Position numbers and translations under genes: made by a program. Positions 51,901-57,933 of a stretch of DNA of 57,933 bases are shown here, in pieces. The notes below the pieces were generated by a model that worked only from the letters and a program-made list of their open reading frames with translations, searched no databases and was not told the origin of the DNA. This DNA is from Schleiferilactobacillus harbinensis DSM 16991. GTDB lineage: Bacteria > Bacillota > Bacilli > Lactobacillales > Lactobacillaceae. The stretch spans positions 1 to 57,933 of the forward strand of contig NZ_AUEH01000018.1 of assembly GCF_000425885.1 (NCBI RefSeq). The letters run 5' to 3'. How positions within the stretch are numbered: the first letter of the stretch is position 1; each line of letters starts with the position of its first letter.

Positions 51901-52547
51901 GGCAGTGTTACGCGGACCATGACTCCCCAGTTGCCGGCCATGATTGCATCAACAGATGTCTGTGATTGTGCAATTTGAGCAGAAATCGGCACGTTCCCTG
52001 TCACCTGCAAAAAGCCGCCGTCGAATGTCTCGCCATCTTTCAGGACCGGGCCGGCAAGGCCGTCTTTATCAATCGCACCATCCTTCATCAGGCTTTGTAC
52101 GTTACTTTTATTGTAATTAGCGGCACCGTCCACATAAAAATTATTGGCCTGTGTTGGTGTATTAAAGTCGATAAAGTCGTTTTTGTCTACATAGTTAATG
52201 CTGAACCAGGAACTGCCGTGATTATCGGCACTCTCCGGAAATGTAATAATGGTCGGCGACTCGGTGGCTTTGCCAACCCAAGCTCCAGTTGTCCCATTGG
52301 TAATGGGGGTACCGCTAGAACCAGTCCCGGATTTTACATAGGACCCTTCGTCTTTTTGCCGAGCCCGGCCGAGCCCAGGAATCGTGTACATATCCGCTGG
52401 CGCAGTTGGTCCAGTATTGTCGAGGACATTACCAATCGTCACTGCTTGGGCATTCCCCACTATGGTCAAAATGACCATGCCAAATAGAATCGGCAGGAGC
52501 ACTCCCCGAGTGAGCCATGTCATGATTTTTCTTCTTTTGTCGTACAA
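48951..52547 (-). CDS. Large secreted WxL-like surface protein
   Basis: This 1198-aa protein has a signal peptide (residues about 10-35, ending VGNAQA). The body is Asp/Thr/Asn-rich and beta-predicted, with no catalytic motif I recognise. The last 160 residues align with a WxL domain: VPQFDFGKQTLPKSEQQYGL, LVIQDN, then LSWRVTGRLSAF and a terminal TVTYTVKDGL. The first motif has Val instead of Leu (WRV), and the second Trp is Tyr, so it is a degenerate WxL. The start is TTG at 52547 with AAAGGGGG nine bases upstream; ATG 52523 lacks support. The C-terminal DGL ending is shared with the WxL protein at 13581. Confidence 0.85.
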   Translation of the reverse strand: MYDKRRKIMTWLTRGVLLPILFGMVILTIVGNAQAVTIGNVLDNTGPTAPADMYTIPGLGRARQKDEGSYVKSGTGSSGTPITNGTTGAWVGKATESPTIITFPESADNHGSSWFSINYVDKNDFIDFNTPTQANNFYVDGAANYNKSNVQSLMKDGAIDKDGLAGPVLKDGETFDGGFLQVTGNVPISAQIAQSQTSVDAIMAGNWGVMVRVTLPEGIDAKSLGGAIDWGKSYFYLTLDSFTWKFLWFDLAQIKNLNFPLQFDHHVYLDKDKTNVFYLKVKGIPFTYDVSEDKSTAKLQLQRGTADYLDYLHNRYIDGDVARPLDNLTADGDTDTTGSGDNVQPQFISQSGGKGTVWDPFYGIVHETGGALLSWVASWFSSSPIYETGNIGRTLTLLNAADPTTDRAIVSKNSITSGLIGIIVKAISAYFVDNDFKGSAHINFSFDMSKYTGDQNKAYQTITGGRLMPAPYADGRFNKGSTMGKNDTDDKDRRAIGISLYGSNTLLDPYSVLAGKDRSKPNADLLSQLKAGTSPLDYAVIDESKLDLGADHSQEDVRDYPVYTNFTSWTAFVSPFDNSKTVDTLHSSGDPLGSDMRARTATPNSYSDGILVNDGQPFTVDQNYTTADYAPTTKSATDKTLVKAGGITPERYAQVYQYYDYSGATPVPNPTRVYTTTDNALSLNVATDTNAPLKYNGKITKGFPDNTWVYAGKYNVLPVAGTSLALNQDIRPEMNLTGDQIYVLDKSQLINDKTLKEALGTWRDRLTIGTDTMTITTYPIASDTALGTATTDQLVPSADLHDIDLHLGDSVNYGFEGDPPYGDLTAGLTIPPVASTDNGFYGLVKLSRNADVPINVKTATPTLDAGSADLANNANFLVLLRDDTDGASWTAEHHYTDSASTIHFFYQNGDQAKVGGTVKNTGDVSKQTFQIMIPRVTGTTISNLAVTAPDGSAVPEANITKMTSNTDLDKYYQRYLVKMPSLVIKDQAFTFSYTYQASDIANMPESTTLQTVIGDENGKVLARTGNLYLKRMKTVAILQVPQFDFGKQTLPKSEQQYGLTDDSKKLAQLVIQDNSQANNTGALSWRVTGRLSAFANPDASEAHTDFKLDLGLPTMPADYQYPTDPDLKAPIVANHTPETMLSNNVTQQLFFLNRVLESTTDATPLTLTYADAKLTVPNTVVKSGKYESTVTYTVKDGL

Positions 52548-52614
52548 AATAAAAGCCCCCTTTGATTAAATCGTTGGGGGGATCGGTTCAACCGCATATG
52601 TATAAAACGCTCCC

Positions 52615-52762
52615 AATCCCACTTCTCTTTAAGCTTATCAATATTGGTACGGGTTTCTTTGGCACTTCTGATAAAAAAGGTTTGTGGATAGTGGGAATTT
52701 TGAATTATGGCGATTTATCTGGCGATTAATCCCACTCGAAGAAACCGATAAGTGGGATTAAT
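52615..52762. repeat. Four AGTGGGATT-type motifs in two inverted pairs
   Basis: AATCCCACT occurs at 52615-52623, AGTGGGAATT at 52689, and a perfect 12-bp inverted pair ATTAATCCCACT/AGTGGGATTAAT at 52725-52736 and 52751-52762, spacer 14 bases. They lie upstream of the large WxL-like gene. They could be binding sites of an unknown regulator; no known operator is matched. The 327-base gap 52548-52874 otherwise holds only a TATACAT-like -10 box and a terminator. Confidence 0.7.
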
Positions 52763-52813
52763 GGAATTTGGTATATATTTTTCTGAAAACATGACAGATC
52801 CAATATGTGCCAC

Positions 52814-52848
52814 AAAAAAAGACAGTCAGCCAAGAAAGCTGAGCTGTC
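52814..52848 (-). terminator. Terminator of the DUF1648 gene
   Basis: GACAG and TCAGCC/AGCTGA pairs give a stem with a four-base loop; on the minus strand seven T follow. Confidence 0.85.
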
Positions 52849-52874
52849 GATTAGCCGCACTATTTATCGAGAAT

Positions 52875-53237
52875 CTAATGGCTGCCGATCCACTGATAAA
52901 CCATCACCGGCAAAATTCCGCTTACGACCCATAAAACGACCATGATCACCGCAAAAGCTGCCTTCGTACTGATATTCGAGCCGGATGACTCAGGATACTT
53001 GCGGTCCACCAAGCGGGGGTGCAGGATGACCCCAATCAGCGGGATCAGACAGGCAATAAAGATTTCGATCCGGTTGCCGTAACTATCCACTTTACCAGCC
53101 GTATTCCAGTGCACTGGGATACGATCCGGAGCTTGCTGGTAAAGCCACCAGGAGATACCAAGATAGATGAGGATAACAATGAAGTTGGCGATGTAGAAGC
53201 CCCAATACGCTTTACTCACCCAAGATTTTTTAGCCAT
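52875..53237 (-). CDS. DUF1648 domain membrane protein
   Basis: This 120-aa protein has three hydrophobic helices and the DUF1648 signature RIPVHWNTAGKVDSYGNR (about residues 39-56), related to the N-terminal half of SdpI-type immunity proteins but shorter. GGGAGGTG precedes the ATG. It is a single gene with its own terminator. An immunity function is only a family analogy. Confidence 0.88.
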   Translation of the reverse strand: MAKKSWVSKAYWGFYIANFIVILIYLGISWWLYQQAPDRIPVHWNTAGKVDSYGNRIEIFIACLIPLIGVILHPRLVDRKYPESSGSNISTKAAFAVIMVVLWVVSGILPVMVYQWIGSH

Positions 53238-53296
53238 GACTAAACACCTCCCAATCTTACTGGCTTGATTATAATACCGGGGTATAGTGGGAACAA

Positions 53297-53330
53297 GAAA
53301 AGACGCTTTCGGAGATTGGCCGAAAGCGTC
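53297..53330 (-). terminator. Terminator of the MarR-MFS operon
   Basis: GACGCTTTCGG (53302-53312) and CCGAAAGCGTC (53320-53330) form a perfect 11-bp stem; on the minus strand TTTTCTT follows. Confidence 0.92.
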
Positions 53331-53345
53331 CTTAGATAGAGTACG

Positions 53346-53558
53346 CTAGGACAAGTCGTCAGACATGTCGTCCAATTGCCGTTCCAGCGTGGCGATTTGG
53401 TGATGGACTTCCGTGATTTGGTCTTTCACTTCATCCAAGGTGAGACCTTCGTTGCTGAAGCCCTTGTAGGACGCGGTGATGTAGTCCACGTCTTCCAATT
53501 GACGGGCCCGCTCATTGAGTTGGCCCAATTGTTCAATCAGAGTATCGAATTGATCCAT
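53346..53558 (-). CDS. Small coiled-coil protein, 70 aa
   Basis: This 70-residue acidic protein is predicted to be two helices forming a hairpin coiled coil (LIEQLGQLNERARQLEDVDY and DQITEVHHQIATLERQLDDM). I do not recognise the family. AAGGAGG lies before the ATG, and it follows the 194-aa gene by 12 bases, so it is the last gene of the MFS-MarR-unknown operon. It could be a small partner of the 194-aa protein. Confidence 0.75.
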   Translation of the reverse strand: MDQFDTLIEQLGQLNERARQLEDVDYITASYKGFSNEGLTLDEVKDQITEVHHQIATLERQLDDMSDDLS

Positions 53559-53570
53559 GGATCGACCTCC

Positions 53571-54155
53571 TTAGGCGAGGGCCTCGGGTGCTGCTAATTG
53601 CGGTCCTTTACCAGCCCGGGCCAGTACCCAGTCGTCGTAGTTCCATTCTTCGGTGGCTCGGCGGGAACGGAAGTAATCCCACTCAGACTCTCGTTCCATT
53701 TCAATGATTTGACCGCCGGGGCCGACAGAGACCCAGTTATAAGACCCGTTCCGGTGGGCGAATTTCACCCAGAGTACCGGGATTTCGACTTGTACACCAT
53801 GGTCGTCGGTGAAATGCCGGTTGTAGCGGTCCACCCGCATGAAACTCAGGCCGCGGGCGTAGTGCGGGTCCAGCGCGGCGAATAAGCGGGCGGCTTGGTG
53901 CACCGCCGCTTCTTCAGCGGGCAGCGGGGCATCGCTGTCAACGGCAAAATTGTTGTAACTGATCAAACGCCCGTCGCGGCCGAAAATGGCGGTCACATGG
54001 GGATTATTCATGACGACCCGGCCGGGTTTCTGATAGCGGACGACTGAAACAGCTTCACCGTTCCGGCTCCGAGTATCTTCAGCAGCGTTGACAAAACCGT
54101 CAGGAATCTGCAAGTCGGATTGGGGCTTGCCTAACACGTCAAGGGATTTGGACAT
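53571..54155 (-). CDS. Hypothetical protein, 194 aa
   Basis: I do not recognise this protein. It has no signal peptide or membrane segment. Residues 20-75 look like a beta-rich domain (VVRYQKPGRVVMNNPHVTAI), residues 85-150 resemble a PepSY-like fold (LFAALDPHYARGLSFMRVDR and IPVLWVKFAHRNGSYNWVSV), then an acidic helical end. AAGGAGGCC precedes the ATG. It lies 13 bases after the MarR gene, so it is in the operon of a drug exporter and might bind a ligand or protect against it. Confidence 0.75.
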   Translation of the reverse strand: MSKSLDVLGKPQSDLQIPDGFVNAAEDTRSRNGEAVSVVRYQKPGRVVMNNPHVTAIFGRDGRLISYNNFAVDSDAPLPAEEAAVHQAARLFAALDPHYARGLSFMRVDRYNRHFTDDHGVQVEIPVLWVKFAHRNGSYNWVSVGPGGQIIEMERESEWDYFRSRRATEEWNYDDWVLARAGKGPQLAAPEALA

Positions 54156-54168
54156 CCAAAAGGCCTCC

Positions 54169-54591
54169 TTAGGCTAAATTGTGGTCAATCAACTTCAAGG
54201 CATCAATCATTTCCGACTGTTGTACAGGCGGCAAGTCGCCGAAGGCATCGGTGTTGACTTGGGCCAAGATCCTTTCAACCTTGGGCACGAGGGCCTTGCC
54301 TTCTGGCGTGAGGGTCACCGTCCAGGAACGCCCGTCTGCGGCACTGCGCTGCTTTTCCACCAGGCCCAGATCAATCAGCTGGGACAACCGGCGGGTGACG
54401 TTGCTGGGGCTGAGATAGATCCGCTTGAAGAGCTGATCCTGGGTCAGCGGGGTATCATGATTGATTTTGAGAATAAAGTAGTAGTTATTCACAGTAAGAT
54501 TCAGCGGCTTCAATTTGACGTTGAGGTACGCTTGAACCCGCCGGGCTGTGATATTCAATTGCGAAATGAGCGCATCAATTTCTGCGGTCAT
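54169..54591 (-). CDS. MarR family transcriptional regulator
   Basis: This 140-aa winged-helix repressor has the core LTQDQLFKRIYLSPSNVTRRL (about 49-69; helix-turn-helix) and the wing EKQRSAADGRSWTVTLT. It overlaps the MFS gene end by four bases and is probably the regulator of the operon through the palindrome at 56026-56041. Its inducer is unknown; the operon layout suits an exporter substrate. Confidence 0.92.
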   Translation of the reverse strand: MTAEIDALISQLNITARRVQAYLNVKLKPLNLTVNNYYFILKINHDTPLTQDQLFKRIYLSPSNVTRRLSQLIDLGLVEKQRSAADGRSWTVTLTPEGKALVPKVERILAQVNTDAFGDLPPVQQSEMIDALKLIDHNLA

Positions 54592-55979
54592 GCTGTCATC
54601 ACCTTTCTTGAACGAATCAGCCAGAGGCCGATAACCAGTAGAATTGTCGCCGCGAGATAGGCGACGGATTGGGCGTGGAGCAAATGCTGAGGTACTTGAC
54701 CCGTGACGGTCAGGGCGGCCCGGCCGGCCAGCACGGACAGACTGCCGTAATAAGTAGTGGTGGCCAAGGTCGTGCCGAGGACCATCCCGAATTCTCGGGT
54801 CAATGAGTTGGTCGCCCCGGCCATGCCCCGCTGTTCTGCTGGCACACTGCTCATGGTGAGTGTATTGCTGGGGGTGCTAAAGACGGCGGTACCGATGGAA
54901 ATCAGGATCGATAGGCTGCCCAACACCCAGGGTTCGTGCTGGCCGTTACTGAGAACGAGGCCGATTTCGGCCAAGACCAGCAAGACCATGCCCCACTGCA
55001 TCACCCGGACTTGCGGATACCGATCCGTTAGCCAGCCCGCGATGGGATTCGCCACAAGAGCAATTGCCGGCGCAATCATCAGGATCAGCCCCGTGAGCTG
55101 GCTGCTGGTGTGCAGTACGACTTGCAGGTAGATGGGGGCCAGCAGGGTGAAAAAGTAGGCCGCAATGAAGCTCATGAATGACGCGAGCAGGCTGCGGCTG
55201 AACAGCGGGTGACGGAAAATCGCGAAGTCCAGCAACGGTTTGACAGCGCGCCTTTCGACCTGACTGAATTGCACCAGAGCGACCGTAAATAGGCCCAGAC
55301 TGAGCAGCGTGATCACCGCCTGCGTCAGCAATGTGCTGGTGAATACGTAGAAGCTCGCGGCAGCGGTGATCAGCCAGAGGGTACCGGGCCAGTCAATTGT
55401 CGGCGTTTGGGCGGGCGCACTGCTGGCGGGAAAGACCCGCCAGGCGACGATCAGACAGAACAGGCCGAGGGGGATATTGATCCAGAAAATGGCGTGCCAA
55501 GATAGGTAGGCCAGAATCAAACCGCCTAGGCCTGGACCAGCCAGGGCACCGAGGGAGATGAAGATACTCTCGACACCCAAGGCTCGGCCCAGAAAGGCCA
55601 TGGGGAAGATGTCGGTGACGATGGCGTAACTATTGGCCATCGTCATGCTGGCCCCAATGGCTTGGACCAACCGGCCGCCTAATACTAAAGGCAAACTGAT
55701 ACCCAGACTGGCCAAGGCCGAGCCGATGGTAAAGAGCAGCGTGCCCCACTTGAATAAGCGGATCCGCCCCAGCTGGTCGCCCAGTTGGCCGAAGGTGAGC
55801 AGCAAGCCGCTGATCCCGACGAGATAAATCGCAATGACCAAGTTAATTTGGCTGGTGGGCACGTGCAAACCGGCCGCCATGGCGGGGACGGCAATAGTAA
55901 CGATACTGCCGTCTACAATCACCATGAAGAAGAACAGGCCCAGCGTGCTGAGCGCCAGCCAGCGATGGGTAACGGTCAC
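54588..55979 (-). CDS. MFS exporter, DHA2 (14-TM) family
   Basis: This 463-aa transporter has the DHA2 signature VDGSIVTIAVPAM in TM1, GQLGDQLGRIRLFKWG motif A and PGLGGLILAYLSWHAIFWIN motif C. About fourteen helices are seen. The GTG at 55979 with AAGGAGG seven bases upstream is chosen; the longer frame to 56051 runs through the promoter. It is the first gene of an operon with MarR, a 194-aa protein and a 70-aa protein. Confidence 0.92.
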   Translation of the reverse strand: MTVTHRWLALSTLGLFFFMVIVDGSIVTIAVPAMAAGLHVPTSQINLVIAIYLVGISGLLLTFGQLGDQLGRIRLFKWGTLLFTIGSALASLGISLPLVLGGRLVQAIGASMTMANSYAIVTDIFPMAFLGRALGVESIFISLGALAGPGLGGLILAYLSWHAIFWINIPLGLFCLIVAWRVFPASSAPAQTPTIDWPGTLWLITAAASFYVFTSTLLTQAVITLLSLGLFTVALVQFSQVERRAVKPLLDFAIFRHPLFSRSLLASFMSFIAAYFFTLLAPIYLQVVLHTSSQLTGLILMIAPAIALVANPIAGWLTDRYPQVRVMQWGMVLLVLAEIGLVLSNGQHEPWVLGSLSILISIGTAVFSTPSNTLTMSSVPAEQRGMAGATNSLTREFGMVLGTTLATTTYYGSLSVLAGRAALTVTGQVPQHLLHAQSVAYLAATILLVIGLWLIRSRKVMTA

Positions 55980-56025
55980 GATGCAGCCTCCTTTCCTTAC
56001 TGAAAGAAAGTGTATCACGATTAAA

Positions 56026-56041
56026 TTGCTTGCGCAAGCAA
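56026..56041. promoter_or_regulatory. MarR-type operator
   Basis: TTGCTTGCGCAAGCAA is a perfect 16-bp palindrome. On the minus strand it overlaps a -35 element TTGCGC followed at 17 bases by TACACT, the promoter of the exporter operon. Repression by the MarR protein of this operon is inferred. The divergent PanE-like gene could be affected too. Confidence 0.8.
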
Positions 56042-56109
56042 CTAAAATCAAAAAGTTTTGAAAATGTTAGAATGGATGTGGAGCAATATTGAAAAGGAAG
56101 CTGATTATT

Positions 56110-57069
56110 TTGAAAATTGCCATTGCAGGCGCCGGTGCCATGGGCGGCCGATTCGGCAGTATGTTGTCGACGACAGAGAATCCCGTCACGTTTATTGATT
56201 TGTGGGCGCAGCACGTTCAGGCGATTAATGCCCACGGGTTGCTGGTTCATACGGATCATGGCGATGAACGGGTCCATGTCCCCGCGTATCTGCCGCAGGA
56301 TGTCCACGGCAGTTTCGACTTGATCGTGTTATTCACCAAAGCCATGGGCATTGCGCCGATGCTGACGGCGCTGAAGCCGGTCATCACGCCCCAGACGCAT
56401 ATTTTGGTGCTGGGCAACGGGATCGGCAACATTGAGACGATCAGTCGCTTTGTACCTAAAGATCAAATTATCGCCGGAGTGACGGTCTGGTCGGCCGCTT
56501 TGAACGGTCCTGGCGAAATCACCATGAAGGGTGACGGCGGCGTGACGCTGGAAGCCCTCGGCAGCAATGAGGCCCCATTCTTCAAGCAAGTCGTTCAAGT
56601 TTTGCAGGATGCCGGGTTGAAGCCGACTGCCTCCCATGATGTGCTGGCCGCTATCTGGCGTAAAGCCGCATTGAACTCGGTATTGAATACGTATTGCACG
56701 ATCCTGGACTGCAATATCGGCGAATTCGGGCAATTGCCGGACCACGATGCCATGATCGACGGCGTTCTGAGCGAATTCAGCCAAATTGCTGCCAAGCAGC
56801 ACGTGCATTTCGACGCGGCCGACACGAAACAATTGATCGTGGCGCAATTCCCAGATGGCAAGAATGGGCTGCATTATCCGTCCATGCACCAAGACATGGC
56901 CAAAGGCCGTAAGACAGAAATTGATTTCTTGAATGGCTATATTGCCAAGGTTGGCGCGCGGGAGCATATTGCCACGCCAATCAACGCAATGCTGACCGCA
57001 CTGGTGCACAGCAAAGAGAAGTTGAACGAATTACAAAGCAGTCGGGAGAAAGTCGCGACACCGGTTTAA
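56110..57069 (+). CDS. Ketopantoate reductase family protein (PanE/ApbA)
   Basis: This 319-aa NADPH enzyme has the Rossmann motif IAGAGAMGGRFG near its N terminus, the catalytic Lys in LFTKAMG (about residue 76), and the KAALNSVLNTYC helix of the C-terminal domain. In lactobacilli, PanE-family members may reduce ketopantoate or act as D-2-hydroxyacid dehydrogenases; both are possible here. I choose TTG 56110, with AGGAAG ten bases upstream, giving the normal short N terminus; TTG 56089 is an alternative. No other pantothenate genes are nearby. Confidence 0.88.
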   Translation: MKIAIAGAGAMGGRFGSMLSTTENPVTFIDLWAQHVQAINAHGLLVHTDHGDERVHVPAYLPQDVHGSFDLIVLFTKAMGIAPMLTALKPVITPQTHILVLGNGIGNIETISRFVPKDQIIAGVTVWSAALNGPGEITMKGDGGVTLEALGSNEAPFFKQVVQVLQDAGLKPTASHDVLAAIWRKAALNSVLNTYCTILDCNIGEFGQLPDHDAMIDGVLSEFSQIAAKQHVHFDAADTKQLIVAQFPDGKNGLHYPSMHQDMAKGRKTEIDFLNGYIAKVGAREHIATPINAMLTALVHSKEKLNELQSSREKVATPV

Positions 57070-57082
57070 CTTGGGGTTAAGA

Positions 57083-57109
57083 AAGTCGGGCTGATGCCTC
57101 GGCTTTTTC
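57083..57109 (+). terminator. Terminator of the PanE-family gene
   Basis: AAGTCGGGC pairs with GCCTCGGCTT (one wobble, one bulge, loop TGAT) followed by five T. Confidence 0.75.
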
Positions 57110-57153
57110 TTCTGGTTGACCGGTGGCGTACAATTAAATTGGAGGCGACAAAG

Positions 57154-57549
57154 ATGACAGAAATCAAATTAACGGATTCCATGGCCCAATTACTCAAGGG
57201 TGACCGCTTTGCTGGCAAGACTTTGCTCTTAGTCACAGATGATGGCGGCGGCAAGTATTCCTTGCAGGGCGGGGCGTGCAGCATTGGCGCTAACTTCACG
57301 GTGATCATTTTGGATCAGCCGGACCCTGATTATAGCGTACCGCTGAAAAACGATGCCGGGATTCCCTTGTATACGTCCAACTATGACCTGACTTTCCTGG
57401 GTCATGGCTTGACGATGGATTATCAGCACTACACGATTTCCTTGAAGGATGATTCCGGTCTGCTGGATGGCGGCATGCGAATCGCGAAGGGCACTGATGT
57501 ATTGGCGGCCTTCAAGCAAGGGATTACGGTCAGCGGCGCGACGTGCTAA
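57154..57549 (+). CDS. Iron-sulfur cluster biosynthesis family (HesB/IscA-like) protein
   Basis: This 131-aa protein matches the lactobacillar branch of the HesB/IscA-like fold annotated as Fe-S cluster biosynthesis family, with YDLTFLGHGLTMDYQHY and ISLKDDSGLLD (about residues 80-113). The three Cys of true IscA proteins are not conserved (only one near residue 48 and one at the end), so a role as Fe-S scaffold is doubtful. GGAGG precedes ATG 57154; the longer frame from 57094 starts inside the terminator. Confidence 0.78.
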   Translation: MTEIKLTDSMAQLLKGDRFAGKTLLLVTDDGGGKYSLQGGACSIGANFTVIILDQPDPDYSVPLKNDAGIPLYTSNYDLTFLGHGLTMDYQHYTISLKDDSGLLDGGMRIAKGTDVLAAFKQGITVSGATC

Positions 57550-57590
57550 GTATGCGATAGAGTATAGTAATAATACCCGTTTTAGCTGAA

Positions 57591-57685
57591 GGGGCGGTGC
57601 CCCGTCAAGTGGACAGCTCAAATATTAAAAGGTCGTTCTCGTGTTGTTCCCCAATTAGGGGCGAATTAGTTACTGATTTTGGCAG
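57591..57685. repeat. Right copy of the 95-bp inverted repeat
   Basis: Exact reverse complement of 1-95, starting GGGGCGGTGCCCCG and ending GATTTTGGCAG. Both copies face the interior with the same end. On its far side a short gene runs towards it, so the repeat could be the end region of a larger element continuing to the right. Confidence 0.9.
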
Positions 57686-57706
57686 TCCGCAGGGGCTGCC
57701 ATTTTT
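57681..57706. terminator. Hairpin at the outer border of the right repeat
   Basis: GGCAG (57681-57685) and CTGCC (57696-57700) form a short stem, followed by ATTTTT on the plus strand; its first arm is the last five bases of the repeat. It could also mark the end of the partial gene on the minus strand. Confidence 0.5.
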
Positions 57707-57721
57707 GATCCAAGAACTTTC

Positions 57722-57933
57722 CTAATCAAATGGTCCTTCTGGAATAGTTGGATACCGATTTAGTGCCATCTCATACGTTCCCATAGAGATGCGCTTGGCC
57801 TTGGCTATCACATTTTCTGTGTAGATTTGGAACCTTGTGCGGGTCGGCGTTACAACAAATACAAGGTCGACAATCGAATCGCTTTCTTCGTCGTAAAGAA
57901 GTGAATGATCGTAGACCTGGAAAACATCACCCG
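57722..57933 (-). CDS. Partial CDS at the right edge, unknown
   Basis: A minus-strand frame enters from the right edge and ends with TAG at 57722-57724; 70 codons are visible and the start lies outside the window. The fragment has a DHSLLYDEESDSIVDLVFVV strand pattern and ends PTIPEGPFD. I do not recognise it; it does not look like a transposase C terminus. It may be a passenger gene of the element marked by the repeat, or an unrelated neighbour. Confidence 0.55.
   Translation of the reverse strand, partial: GDVFQVYDHSLLYDEESDSIVDLVFVVTPTRTRFQIYTENVIAKAKRISMGTYEMALNRYPTIPEGPFD

Noticed and set aside
52752-52934. 60-aa plus-strand frame after the repeat array
   Set aside because: Runs through the terminator and into the opposite DUF1648 gene; no convincing composition.
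1-57933. CRISPR array, prophage, conjugative module, tRNA or rRNA genes
   Set aside because: No regularly spaced repeats, phage or transfer genes, or RNA gene sequences were seen.

Overview
The window looks like chromosome of a GC-rich member of the Lactobacillaceae. Support comes from strong AGGAGG-type ribosome binding sites, an uninterrupted Gram-positive type II fatty-acid operon headed by fabZ-fabT with FabT-type palindromes, CcpA-type cre sites, WxL surface proteins, D-2-hydroxyacid and PanE-type dehydrogenases, and several families typical of lactobacilli (DUF2316, DUF2785, BioY). I suspect the Lacticaseibacillus/Schleiferilactobacillus area, but this is a guess from composition and gene content. 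No rRNA, tRNA, CRISPR array or complete insertion sequence was seen.

Layout. 1-95 is a repeat that returns in inverted orientation at 57591-57685. 173-12843 holds small stress, regulatory and housekeeping genes: DUF2316, YdeI-like, GNATs, a serine hydrolase paired with an AbrB-membrane fusion, an MFS pump with a divergent TetR regulator, GAPDH, an XRE regulator, a broken GNAT-LD-carboxypeptidase fusion, a HIT protein and EF-P. 12844-16877 is a visibly A+T-richer island with a decayed reading frame and a pectate-lyase-like WxL adhesin. 16963-19184 carries a D-2-hydroxyacid dehydrogenase and an AEC permease separated by a long hairpin.

19355-30829 is the core metabolic block: FabT boxes, then fabZ-fabT-fabH-acpP-fabD-fabG-fabF-accB-fabZ2-accC-accD-accA-fabI-birA-bioY. 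It carries fatty-acid initiation, elongation, the four acetyl-CoA carboxylase subunits, the biotin ligase that activates AccB and the biotin transporter that feeds it. A 163-nt multi-stem element lies between fabG and fabF, and the second FabZ lacks the catalytic histidine.

30917-37947 has a 3-hydroxyacyl-CoA dehydrogenase with an in-frame stop, a maltose-acetyltransferase-like enzyme, and a tightly overlapping five-gene operon combining a sulfonate-type ABC importer with a membrane acyltransferase and an AMP-forming acyl ligase. This operon is my best candidate for an undescribed system. 38073-44872 contains GNATs, histidine phosphatases, a lysine-tailed small protein, a methyltransferase with a non-canonical start, an RHH-small membrane protein-ABC exporter operon with an operator in its promoter spacer, and an orphan OatA-type SGNH domain. 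44958-57933 holds DUF2785, a coiled-coil protein, a lone PTS EIIC under a cre site, a 1198-aa WxL-like protein with a repeat array upstream, a MarR-MFS operon, a ketopantoate reductase family enzyme, an Fe-S biosynthesis family protein and a partial gene at the right edge.

Three genes appear disabled or recoded (10159-11752, 30917-31825, 40108-40851), so sequencing error, recent decay and recoding must be separated for each.
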